Positions 11,987 through 22,989 of a stretch of 64,000 bases of DNA are shown here, piece after piece. The translations under genes and the position numbers were made by a program. Each line of letters opens with the position of its first letter. Position 1 is the stretch's first letter. The stretch is from Monilinia fructicola (lineage: Eukaryota; Ascomycota; Leotiomycetes; Helotiales; Sclerotiniaceae). The notes beneath the pieces are model-generated. The model had not been told where the DNA came from. It was given only the letters and a program-made list of their open reading frames with translations, and made no database searches. Where the stretch lies: contig VICG01000004.1 of assembly GCA_008692225.1 (NCBI GenBank), forward strand, positions 1,922,501 to 1,986,500, given 5' to 3'.

Positions 11987-14411
11987 TCAGAGAGCGGATA
12001 TACGTCCCTTTATGATTTGCTCTTTTCGGACTTTATTAACCTCATCCTTGAAGACTTTGGCCGAACAGAACCTAGTCACACGCTGCGAAGCAGCATCGTG
12101 AATCTCCCGATTGGCGGGGTCCGTTTCTTTCCTCACTCTTGTATCTTTCGAGTTCTGGAGCTTTGAACGGGTATGTCCATCTATAATTGGGGAGGCAAAA
12201 GGGTCTTGCAAGCTTTTTGTAGCTTTCTCGATCACCCCTACTTCGCCCATCTCCTTTATCTGGGAAGGGAACTCATAAGTGAGCCCTGCAATGTTCTTTG
12301 TTTGGTTATCCACTAAAGCTGTGTGATTTCCGAATAGATCAATGCCAGGGACCGATCTTATCGGATGATAATCTGTCTTTCTAAGATTTTGTTCAGGTTC
12401 GTGCTGTTGTGCGCTCGGTTCTAGGAAGGATTCTCCGGAATCTTTCAGATCATCAAGTATTCGCCTGCGCTTTGCCGCCTGCGAAGACTTTGGGTGTAGA
12501 TGACGGTCAAGATTGAAATAGGGGGACAAGGAAACGTCAGGCAAGTGCTTTCGACGGACTGGACCCTTACCATCTACCGCCGGAGCCATATAACCAGGCA
12601 GGTAAGTTACAATATCTTCGTTGCCATCCCGTGGTTTCCAAAATCTGATAACTCGCTCATATGCCTGCTCCAAGGCGGAGGAAACAGGAGGCTTCCTGTA
12701 CCATATATGATTGACGGTTTGAACAGCAGTCATGCGTTTTTCCGCGTCACTAGCCAAAAGACCGCGTAGAAATGAACGAGCTCTTGACTGAAGGTAGGAC
12801 CACTTTTGTGCTGCCTCTTTTTCATCGGAAGAAAGAAATTCTTTTGTAGCTTGAATTTCATCGAGTTGAGATATTCGACCTCGAGGGATTGAAGTCTCCC
12901 CAGTGAGCAAGCTCCACGTCAATATCCCGAATGACCACATGTCCGCCGCTGTAGTATAGCCACGGCTAGAAGTGGAGCCTATAATTTCACTTCAACGAGT
13001 TAGACTCAGTCAATTCATTGTAGGCCATTCCCGAGAATAGCTTACGGTGCAACATAACCTTCCGTACCCACCGCAGAGAAAAGTCTACCATTTGTTTTGT
13101 CGGTAAAATTGGCAAGACCAAAGTCTGTAAGAATGACTCGAGATCCAGTATCGGTGTTTGTCATGAGAATGTTCTCCATTTTGATATCCCTATGTGCGAT
13201 TCCTTTCGAGTGTAGATATTCCAGAGCTAAAGCTATTTGTCTCGTGATGAGTCGCGCATGGGTATCTCCAAGCCTATTGCCACGAGATTCGAAATAAGTG
13301 AATAGGTCTCCCGCGGCAGCAAGCTCTGTGAACATATAGCTGAAGGCAGTCAGAAATGAAGACAAACATATCATATTAAACTTACAGTCTATCGTTGGAA
13401 AGAAAGGCCTTCTCAATGCTGATTATATTAGGCTAAGGACCATTAGTCTGGGATTGAAGAATGAATCTTTTACCACTGACATGGTTGACTTTGGACAATA
13501 TATCAATCTCCCGTAGAATTGATTTGTTTTTCCAGTCGGTATCTTGTTGTGGGTGTGATTCCCTACGAGCCGAGACTGAACGATTTTGAGAGCTAGGGGG
13601 GGGATTCCTTGGGGATTTTATTTTCACAACCTTACAGGCTATTTGCTTCGAGGTGCCAATTTTGTTGGCGAGGAATACTTCTCCAGCAATACCACTACCA
13701 AGAAGGTGATTGGAGATGGTAAAACGATCTTGGAAATACTATAAACCTCCAGTCAGAATTAAAAGCAAGACCTAATGAAAGAAACAATACATACTTGAAG
13801 TTCAACTTCAGGTAAAGGCATGTGCGATATCATTTTCGGCCTTGGTTGGTGAAATCGAAACTTCCAATCAGGCCGTATCTCGATCAAGTCTCCATCGACT
13901 AGAAGACGTCCAATTCTCTCATTACCAAGCATTCCTATCAACACATTATTGACATAAGTGCCATTTCTGGATTCAAGATCCTCGCAGTAGACTGAAGGAG
14001 GGTACTCATCCAACCTCTCTGCGTCATATATGATTGTGTAGATGCGAAATTGTTTCTTGGAGACGATTGTGCTCTCAATTGAATAATCACCGGTAGATTA
14101 TCAGCATTTTTGTGATTTAATTGAATGAAGTACATACCATTCCGAGTCTCTGCCTATATGAAGATAGCCTTTAGCATAAATAGGAATGGCTATGAATATT
14201 CATCAGGTAATGAAAACTGCCAAGATGAGAAGGATCACAAACTGGATCTTTGATGAGTATTTGAATCTTCATAACTGAGTGTTGCGACAAGGTTGTCATC
14301 GAAGTCATGAGCATGATGAGCCTCTTCTTCATGAGGGTTTATGAGAGATTGATTCATATTCTCAAGATGACCTTGACCATCAGGCTCATGAAGAGAGTCT
14401 GGCGCCTCCAT
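11987..14411 (-). CDS. FHA-domain Ser/Thr protein kinase (Chk2/Cds1/Mek1 type)
   Basis: A checkpoint- or meiosis-type kinase with an N-terminal phosphothreonine-binding FHA domain. Seven exons: 14411-14243, 14168-14138, 14071-13795, 13738-13481, 13432-13386, 13339-13046 and 12989-11987, in phase throughout, 692 residues. The FHA core is GRDSEC, VSKKQFRIYTI and LESRNGTYVNN (about residues 62-120). In the kinase domain: glycine loop GSGIAGEV 173-180, Lys195, HRDIKMEN with Asp312, DFG with Asp333, and VAPE across the last intron. A roughly 200-residue C-terminal tail follows, without a second FHA domain, unlike Rad53. Exons of 31 and 47 nt break the gene up, so no single long frame shows it. Whether it is the Cds1/Chk2 or the Mek1 orthologue I cannot decide. 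Confidence 0.85.
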
Positions 14412-15975
14412 GACGGTTTCGGACTTTTAAAGTGAAGGTGAGACAAAAGGTGGAAATACAATTTCATATGGAACCATAGAATGAATGAATGATGAAATTG
14501 AGAACAATTAAGAAATAAAGTGTGAAATGGAAGCTGGAACAGGAGATATCAAGTTAAGTGTCGGCAATAGTTCAAAAGATTCGTTCAACAGATACACAAT
14601 TCACATCATCCCAAGAGAGATAAGACTAGGGAGGGAGGGAGGGAGGGAGATATGTGTTGAAGATTTCCTATAAAAATGATTGTAAAGGAATACTAACCAC
14701 GTACCGGGTACCTGATGAATCTCGAAATCAGTAAAGTGAGTGAGGAATAGAAGTTCAAGAGGAAAAGAGAAGCAGAGATGAATTTGGAATACCTACTACT
14801 ACTAGTTTATGGAAGGCAACCTTGATTAGGTAAGGTGAGTAAGGTGAGTAAGGTGAGTAAGGTAAGTAAGGAAGAGGTTGTTGCTTTTCTGTTATAATCG
14901 CCTTGCTTCGGTCCTTTTCTTTTTCTTCTTGCCTCCAGCTTTCTTGATCTTCCATGGGAAGGAAGGGAGGGCGATCGCATACTTCATTATCACGTGCTCG
15001 AATACTCTATCTTCCATCGATCAAGTCCATCCATAAACTTTGAGGAGAGTCCGGAGCCAACTACCTACCTAGGTAGGTATGCATAATCACATTTGAGAAA
15101 TTACTAAATAATTTGGCTCTCATTGTTCAGCGATTCCATTTCAAACTTATCTCATAGAATGCCAGGCCTAGCTGGCACTTCACTCCCACGACGAAACCTT
15201 CTTCACGAGTAGATATGGGTGTCCTAGCACCCATACAACTTTTGGGCATTTGCTTGATGACATTGAAAGTTGCTATTCTGGTCGTTCCTGCATGTACCCG
15301 TTGAGTATTCAATTTGATACAAGACGCCTGTTGAAATTGTTGTTTTGGTTATTTCCGAATAGGAATCCTTGAATGTTCGACATTACACCTAGTATGCGAT
15401 ATTGACTGCTTTTCTGGCGATTTTTCAGTGCAATCCCTTGAACCTTGAATCAACATTGGATGGACATTGAGAACGTTAACATCGTCATGATGGGTTTTAG
15501 GAAGTGATCGTTTTCAAGTGCTCCAGTAGGGTTTGTCCAAGTACGAGTTGATAGTAGGCATTTTTAATGTATAGATATCAAGACAGTTTTACTACTACCT
15601 ATGGAATATACGCAGTGCTGTTTGATGGATAGAGTACTAGGTAAGCTTGCATATAAGGTCACATGATTCGTCACTGGCCCCTGCAGAAACGTTTCACGGG
15701 ATGGAACAACTTTCGCCGGTAAACTACCCAGTACTTGGAAGCTTGGGGAAAATATTAGAATATCTAGCTGCCCAGGTCGTGCCCGACCAGACGAAAGAAT
15801 CGATATTGGGCATCTGAAGTCTGAAGAACAGGTGGAATATCATGTGATTAGCCCTAAGTCTTCAAAGTGCGCTAAATTAGCTCGAAAAATTAACCGAGAT
15901 CGAGCACCATATCTCGAGCTTCAATCAACAGAATTGATTTCTCTTCCCCAAAGCTTCATACAACTCACATTCAAT
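14412..15975. other. Divergent kinase/RPL41 intergenic region
   Basis: Shared upstream region, about 1.6 kb. It contains a GGGA run (14629-14652), a GTGAGTAAG tandem repeat (about 14828-14872) and the palindrome-like CCTACCTAGGTAGG near 15064. No coding region recognised. Confidence 0.5.
14828..14872. repeat. GTGAGTAAG minisatellite
   Basis: About four to five head-to-tail copies of a 10-bp unit built on AAGGTGAGT, in the kinase upstream region. Seen directly. Confidence 0.7.
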
Positions 15976-16359
15976 ATGTAAGTTTGAAAATCCTCCCATT
16001 ACTTCTTCAATTGTTATCAAGAATGCCTTGTATGCTTCTTGAAAGCATTTGAATCATCACAACCATCCCTTTTACCCCTCATTTTTATGAGAACAATATC
16101 CTTGCCCCTCTTTCTCCATTTCCGACATTTCCAAATCAACACCACATCAAGATCTCATAGCTAACAACTGTGTTCAGGAGAGCCAAGTGGAGAAAGAAGC
16201 GCGTTAGGCGCTTAAAGCGCAAGCGTAGAAAGACTCGTGCCAGATCGTAAGTTTTCACCTCCACCTTGTTTTGCTTCACTTCGAGGATTTGCTTCCCAGC
16301 TGTCTTTGTTATGGGGTGAATTTCCTTTGTTCATTTGCTAACCCCTCTACAGCAAGTAA
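15976..16359 (+). CDS. RPL41: 60S ribosomal protein eL41 (RPL41), 25 residues, start codon split by an intron
   Basis: Very small, extremely basic protein of the large ribosomal subunit. Exons 15976-15977 (AT only), 16178-16246 and 16353-16359 (CAAGTAA) join to a 26-codon frame starting MRAKWRKKRVRRLKRK and ending RARSK, the universal eL41 sequence. Intron 1 (15978-16177) begins GTAAGT and ends TTCAG, so the ATG is formed only after splicing, from AT plus G. Intron 2 (16247-16352) begins GTAAGT and carries TGCTAAC before CTACAG. Reading straight through intron 2 would hit TAA after RARS, so the last intron restores the terminal Lys. Too short for any ORF scan; identification is by the near-invariant protein sequence. 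Confidence 0.95.
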
Positions 16360-17570
16360 ACAACTCAAAACAACTCGATCTCGATACCCCTTACCTCTCG
16401 AATCATAACATCATGACTACATAACCTCTCTTTGATTGAGCTATCTCTCGCACCAACGTCTTCGCCTTTTTCAGCATTCCAGTATTCACCAAAAGTTCGG
16501 GGTTCAAGCTTCGTTCATCGGCGGCTGGGTGTTCAAGGAAAGATCAGCATGGTGACGCGCATTCATTGGCATGTGGTGGAATCTTTTGAAAGGAAGCAGG
16601 ATCGGTCAACAATTCAATGTCGATTTGTTCATTGAGGGTTTATAACCAAAGAAGCTATGGGAAAGAAGCTGCCTCTGATGCTACATACCTCTAAGACTTC
16701 AAACCTGATAGGAATGAATAAAAAAAAGAAGTTCTCTTCATATATGCCTGTCTTTAGATGAACTGTGATTTCCAAGGTTGATGTAGATGTGATTTTGTAC
16801 GTGCTCTTGTCATCTTGATGTTACGATACTCATCTATGGGCATGTGTATCTTGTATCTGAAGCTGCTGATATTTGAACTGTCAATAATTTATGTGCTGAA
16901 TAGTTCCAAGGTTATTCAAAGCAGAGATGAGGTCCTTTGAGTCGGTAGATCGAGAAGACAGACAGCCCAATGGAGTAGTAATTGCTTCCAAATCCCATCT
17001 CTCGATTTCACTCTCATCTTTATGAATGTCTCACATATTGGATGTTCTATAAAGTCTTTTGCCAGTCTGCTGAGAACGTACGGAGTATACAGAATTGATT
17101 CATCACATTTGACTGTACTGGACTTGCGTTCCTGTTTCTGACCTGATTGCGGTCCAATTAATGACGTCCTACCACGCAATCAATGCTGGATTTCATCCTA
17201 CTGAATGTCCAGTATATTGAGTAAACCGTGATACTGTTTTTGGTTTACTTGTTTGTGAGATATTCCAATTTTAGATCCTATCCATATGTACAGAACATGG
17301 ACAGTAATTTATGTAATGTGTGTGTAATGTAACTCTTGCGGCTTACAGCCAGAACCTGGAACTGCTTGATACAACCCCGCATACTGTTAATCACAAACAC
17401 ACAGCCTCAACATCTCAGCCTCGCGACCTGCATTCTTGGCAGAATGTCGGGAAAAAAGTTTCCAGCTGCCGACCCTTTCCCAAATTTTTATTTACTTTGC
17501 GACAGAATTGAAGCCTGCACACCCGGCAGCTTCATACAATACTGCGCCAAGGCTTTACATCAATCGCAGA
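16360..17570. other. Intergenic region RPL41-RPA49
   Basis: About 1.2 kb between two same-strand genes involved in ribosome production. It should contain the RPL41 3' untranslated region and the RPA49 promoter. No further gene, tRNA or snoRNA that I can support. Confidence 0.5.
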
Positions 17571-19054
17571 ATGGCGGACAAGATCGAGAAGAGTAAGAAG
17601 CGTAAGAAGAACGCTGATGGTTCCTCGAGACCAAGCAAAAAAGTTGCAATAGAGGATGACAGAAATGTTAAAATCTCTTTGAAAGATGGTGATGAATGGT
17701 CGCCTGTGATTGGTATGTTTTCTGTTCTAGAGATGAGGGATCATTGCGATCTCAAACGAGTCATCAAGATCGCGAAAGTCTGATTCCTTGTAGCATCAAC
17801 TCCTGGCTTGGCTATGCCAGCATCTATATCTCTTCAACCTTTTACGAAACATCGCAAGAACGCCCCCCAGAGACCAGGACGTAGTGGAGCAATTGCTACG
17901 ACAGAGGTTCTTCTCCATTCCTCAGAGCATCCAAAACTTGACTATACCGCACGAGAGGAAGAAGAAGGTGGATCCGATGCCTTATTGAAGCATTATGTTG
18001 GTGTCTATGATCCAAAGACTGGAAAATTAGAGGTCATGGAGGCGCGAAAGATGGTGGTTCGTGGAAGTGTTAGAGCACATCAAGCGACAGAGGCAGAATT
18101 CGAGAAACAAGTAGGTATATTGCAGAGAGATTTTGAACCTGATTCTAATGCGACTCTTTGTAGACTGTTCGAGAACTTCGAAATGACCTTGGAGAGACTT
18201 TCGGTACCAAAAAGGCGAGGAAAGCTATTGCTTCTGTCACTGAGAATGCTATTTCAGCGAACAGGGGATCGAGATTAATCGCGGATGGAGCCAAACCTGC
18301 GAAGTTAGACGCTGCGAAATCTGCCATCATTGCATCCATGGCAGAAGCTACGTCTGGAATGTCATCCCGGAAGGATCTCGAGGAACAAGCGGATGCAGCC
18401 AAGCCACGACCAAAGGCAAATCTTTCTGCCAAAGATATCAAGGATGTTTATACTGTGGATAGTCTCATCGGCAGCGATATTTTCAAGTCGGTGCCAGTCT
18501 TGGAATGGGAGCAAGCAGTTAAAGCAAAGAAAAACATTACCACAAACTCGAGATACGTCTCGGCGAGAATCGTCAGTGCAGCTACTGCAGGTGTCAACAA
18601 ACTCAGGGTCTTGCGATACCTTCTTCTTTTGCTAGACTTACACATTGCCTCTCGACCTATGCGAGGCGGAAGGATGCTACCCAAGCGCGAAGAAATGAAA
18701 ACAAAGTTGGGTGACAATATCCCTCAATCCGTCATTGAAGATATCCGTCGCAAATACTCAGACGCCGGAGTAATGTCAAAATTCAAATCAGATCTCCTCA
18801 TTACTCACGTCTGTGCATTGGCATGTCTGGTCGATAATTATGAAGTTGATCTCTATGATCTTCAGTTAGATTTGAAGTTGGAGACCAAGGATATGACTCA
18901 ATATTTCAAGGAGATTGGTGCGAGGGTTGTGGGGCTTCCAGAGGCGAGGAGGAAGGCATTAGATTTGGACAAGGCGACTGCTGCACAAAGGAGAACGGCA
19001 AAGTTGAAGTTGCCATTGGATTTCCCAAGAGTGCCTTTCGGAAGGAGGGGCTGA
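17571..19054 (+). CDS. RPA49: DNA-directed RNA polymerase I subunit RPA49
   Basis: Subunit of nucleolar RNA polymerase I; with RPA34.5 it forms a TFIIF-like dimer, and its C-terminal tandem winged helix helps initiation on rDNA. Exons 17571-17712, 17794-18110 and 18164-19054, in phase, 449 residues. The start MADKIEKSKKRKK is lysine-rich as expected for a nucleolar protein. The N-terminal dimerisation part runs through HSSEHPKLDYTAREEE and DALLKHYVGVYDPKTGKLEV. The C-terminal domain includes SRYVSARIV, RMLPKREEMK, and the ending FPRVPFGRRG. Intron 1 is GTATGT...TTGTAG, intron 2 GTAGGT...TTGTAG. Family and length agree well with fungal A49. Confidence 0.92.
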
Positions 19055-21310
19055 TGAAAGCATGGGGTAGACTGGGCTATTGACTGTTATTGGCGAAGCG
19101 GAGTAAGAAGTCATTCTAAGATTGAAAAATGGAGATAATGAATTTTATGGCTATTGATAATAAACCGGCTCGTTCATGAACTCTCATTTCTCCCAATCCA
19201 GAGATACCCATGTTTTTTGCGAATTCGGTTGACATCAGGGTTACAACTCAAAATACCAACACCACACCCACCCACCATTACCACGCACCAAGATACGAAA
19301 AAGGTCTTGATATGCAGGTTATGTGTAGCAAACTCTACAACGGCCCATTGCTTACTTTCGCATTTTTGTATCCCCTTGGGCAGTAATAGATTTCCCTGGT
19401 TTTCTTTTGCAACTCATTGACACCATTCTCAACATCATCTGGATGTTCGAGACGTTTAGCAATGAGGCTATCTTCTCGTGCGGGATTTTGTCACCCGCGA
19501 CTGCTTGTTAAACTTTGAGATAGGCTTTGTCATTTTCATCCCATTATAGTTCGGATCTAGGCTCGACATTGGGTGCCGGAAAGACAGTGCTATGAGTGAG
19601 TTTCGATTGGTAGTCTTACGTTCGTATCCACTTCTGTTGGTGATGAGTTTGAGAGTTGTTGTATTGACATAGTGCTTGAAGTCAAACGTTCTGCCTGATA
19701 TGTCCTTTCCACCAGCGCCATTATCGGAAATTTTTCGATAATGCGATTCAATGAGAATGACCGGCTCACGTTGAGACAATATATTGCTATATTTATTCAT
19801 GGCATTGAACGGCCCCGGCTAGATGGGGTCAATCTCAGGCCACGCTTCTACTTTCTCTGCCCTCTCATTTTTTAAGCTCCTCCTATTTTCTCCCTGTGAA
19901 GGACCTTGACCGTCGTTAAAAGCACTTGCCTACCCCTTTGTCTTAGCCATCTTGAACGTCACTCTAATATCATCCAGCAACAACTACGTTGATACTTGGC
20001 CCATGCCCATTATTTTCCACGCCTGGTGACAAAACCCGGTTCATCAGCACGAAGTTGTTGTACCTTTGGAAAGCTACGCAAGGAGACGATTGAGTGGCCC
20101 TGAACAAAATCGGTCGTAGATGGATAATCATCGGTAGAGGAGATTAAAATGTTGATCCGAATTGCACTTTTGTCGTTCGTCACATCGTTGAGTGGCGTGC
20201 GGTGTGCTTCTTTCATGGTGGGCCCTCATGGGGAGCAGCAACTGACAACTCATAACTTCACGTGTAAGTGACACAATTACTTTTGTAACAGGACATACAA
20301 TTCTTTGACTACGATCACCCCTACTGCAATTCCCGGCGAAAGAGTGAGGTGCCTCTTACGGCCGTACTTTAAGTAACTATCTAAAGGGGTCGATATTTTG
20401 TAGATAACAAGAAGTCGAAAGGCCATACCACGCACCCTCAGAGGAATCTCAAAACATCGAAATGGACATCCACGAAGCAAAGCCTCCCTTTCTACATAAA
20501 TTGAAACGCGTTGGGCATAAATTACTGATATGAACCTTCCTCTACAATTCAGGCAATCCAATTACCAATCATCATCATGAGTGCGAGTCGTTCCTTGCCG
20601 CAAAAGAAAGTCCTGGGCTATAGCATGTCATTGGGGCTTTCCACAGATCTTGCGGTTCCTCCATATCAATGAGGAAATTGAGTCTGTCAGACAAGAAACA
20701 GAGAAGAGCTCGAGGAGGGTCAACAGCATGTCAAGAATGGATAAAACGATGGCTTCAAAGTTGAGTGTGTTTTTATGTACCCAGTTAATGACATTGTACC
20801 TTCGATCACTGACTTGTACCATCGAGGAGTCCAAAACGAGATCACTTGATGTTGTTGATAGCTTCTGCTATTGATACTGTATTGTAATGATACCTTGTAG
20901 TCATCTATACACTACTCGTGGTAACGTAGCAGGCCGAAAGTTTTCTACTAGGGAGCGGCCTACTTCAAAACTCCGATCTTACATGTATCTGTATACCTCG
21001 ACTTTTGAAAAACATTTAAAGTCTCGATTAAAAATACTGATGTCGATGTCGGTGTATGAGGCTCAAGACAGGGGCCTGGTGGGCGCCAGTGGAGTCGGTT
21101 GTGATCACGTGTTATCGAATTTCTATATTTGGGTCCATACAGTATCCATTCTATACGAACTCCTATATAGCTATACGTATACATAACCCTTTCTTTTCAC
21201 TTTGCATTTCATCTTAATATAATCTAGACATTCCTTTTGTAGTTCCAATATCAATATTCTGCTTTAATCATTTCTTATTCATTTTCCCATTATTAATCAA
21301 TTGTTACACC
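19055..21310. other. Intergenic region RPA49-amylase
   Basis: About 2.3 kb. Several minus-strand frames of 60-110 codons exist (e.g. 19468-19800) but none resembles a known family, and none has convincing start or splice context. A weak TATA-like CTATATAG at about 21163 lies roughly 150 bp before the amylase ATG. Possibly decayed sequence; nothing supported. Confidence 0.45.
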
Positions 21311-22989
21311 ATGTCCAATGCCGAGGCGTGGAAAAGACGTTCCATATACCAAGTCCTCACCGACAGGTTTGCTATAGAAAATGAGAACCATTCAAATGAA
21401 AAGCCAGATCGTGGGATAAGAGAATATTGCGGTGGAACATGGAGGGGAATAATATCTAAACTTGATTATATTCAGGGAATGGGTTTCGATGCCATTTGGA
21501 TTTCACCTGTTTGTTCTTCATCCTCACCCATGTATAGACGCCAGTCACTGACTATCCCCTTCAGATTTCTAAGAATATTGAAGAAGTGACCGAATATGGA
21601 GTTGCCTACCATGGATATTGGCCAGAGGACATATATTCGGTAAATCCACATTTTGGAACCGCGGATGACTTGCTCGCTTTATCGGATGCGTTGCATGCAC
21701 GGGGGATGTTTTTGATGATTGATGTGGTTGTCAATCATATGGGTTCGCCCCCTACTGTGGAATATTCCAGATACGTACCTTTCAATGATTCATCATACTA
21801 TCATCCAAAATCATTTGTCAAAAACTATGACAATCAACAGGATTGTGAGGAGGGGTGGTTAGGGGATGAACATGTTTCTTTGCCTGATTTAAATACTGAA
21901 GATCCTACCGTGGTACTCACCCTTCAGACTTGGATCGCAAAGCTTGTACAGAAGTTTAAGATTGATGGCCTGAGGATTGATACCGTCAAACATGTCAGGA
22001 AGAATTTTTGGCCAGACTTCGTTCGGTCTGCTGGGGTTTGGTCGGTGGGCGAGGTGCTATCAGGTGATCCTAACTACCTAAGCTCATATCAGCCATATAT
22101 TGGAGGGCTTCTAGACTACGGAACATATTATCCTCTGAAAAGAGCATTTCACAGAGATGGCGGAAGTATGTATGAGCTGACCAACCTCCTCACACCTGAA
22201 TACCGATCAAAGTTTCGCGATATGCAGCAAATGTCGACTTTTATGGAGAATCACGATATGCCGCGGTTTACCCACGACACAAACTCTGATTTGGCTGTTG
22301 TGAAGAATGCTATGGCATGGACTCTACTCACCGATGGTGTGCCAATCATCTACTATGGGCAAGAACAGTCTTATTCTGGGGATGGTGATCCTGGATCTCG
22401 AGAGCTGATGTGGACATCCAATTATAACATTACTCCACTGTACCAGTATATTGCACGATTGAATCAGATCAGAAAGCTGAGTTGGGATTCAGGGTTTGGT
22501 ACACATCTAACTACGCGTCTCTACGTTGATGACAATGCTGCTGCCACGCAAAAGGGACCATTGCTCATGGTACTGACCAACCAAGGTAGCCAGGCGAAAC
22601 CCAGAACGATCTTCGTACCTACGATGTTCAAGATTGGTACCACATTAGTCGACATTCTCACAGGAGAATCCTTCACGGTCAAACGATCAACAAAAATTAC
22701 CATAGCAGCTGGCGAGCCCCGAATTCTTCTCCCTCTTCGTCTAGCAGAGAATATCTGCGAGAACATTATTCCACCGAATCAAAGCGCCATATCTAGGTTA
22801 TTCACTAACATGTTTAGTTTCACGTCGCACTCCAAATCTGCTGCCGAGATCACCAATTGGCCACATGGTGATTCGGTTTCCAGTGGAGATATCATACTTA
22901 AAGAAAAGGATCCGGTCGTGGGACAAGCAGAGGCCAAAATATTAATGCCGAGTGTTGAGCAGATATCCTCGCCGTGGTCTGTATTCTAA
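21311..22989 (+). CDS. GH13 alpha-amylase, Taka-amylase type, no signal peptide
   Basis: Endo-hydrolase of alpha-1,4-glucans. Exons 21311-21508 and 21565-22989 (intron GTTTGT...CTTCAG), 540 residues. The (beta/alpha)8 barrel signatures are complete: DVVVNHMG, GLRIDTVKH with nucleophile Asp205, VGEV with acid/base Glu229, and ENHDMPRF with Asp297. YYGQEQSYSGDGDP follows. The start RSIYQVLTDRFA matches mature Aspergillus Taka-amylase (GH13 subfamily 1), but those enzymes are secreted, whereas this one begins MSNAEAWKRR with no hydrophobic leader. A C-terminal extension of about 60 residues follows the beta-sandwich domain instead of a starch-binding domain. Either the enzyme acts inside the cell (as proposed for amylases linked to alpha-glucan synthesis) or an upstream signal exon was missed; I saw none. 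Confidence 0.9.
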
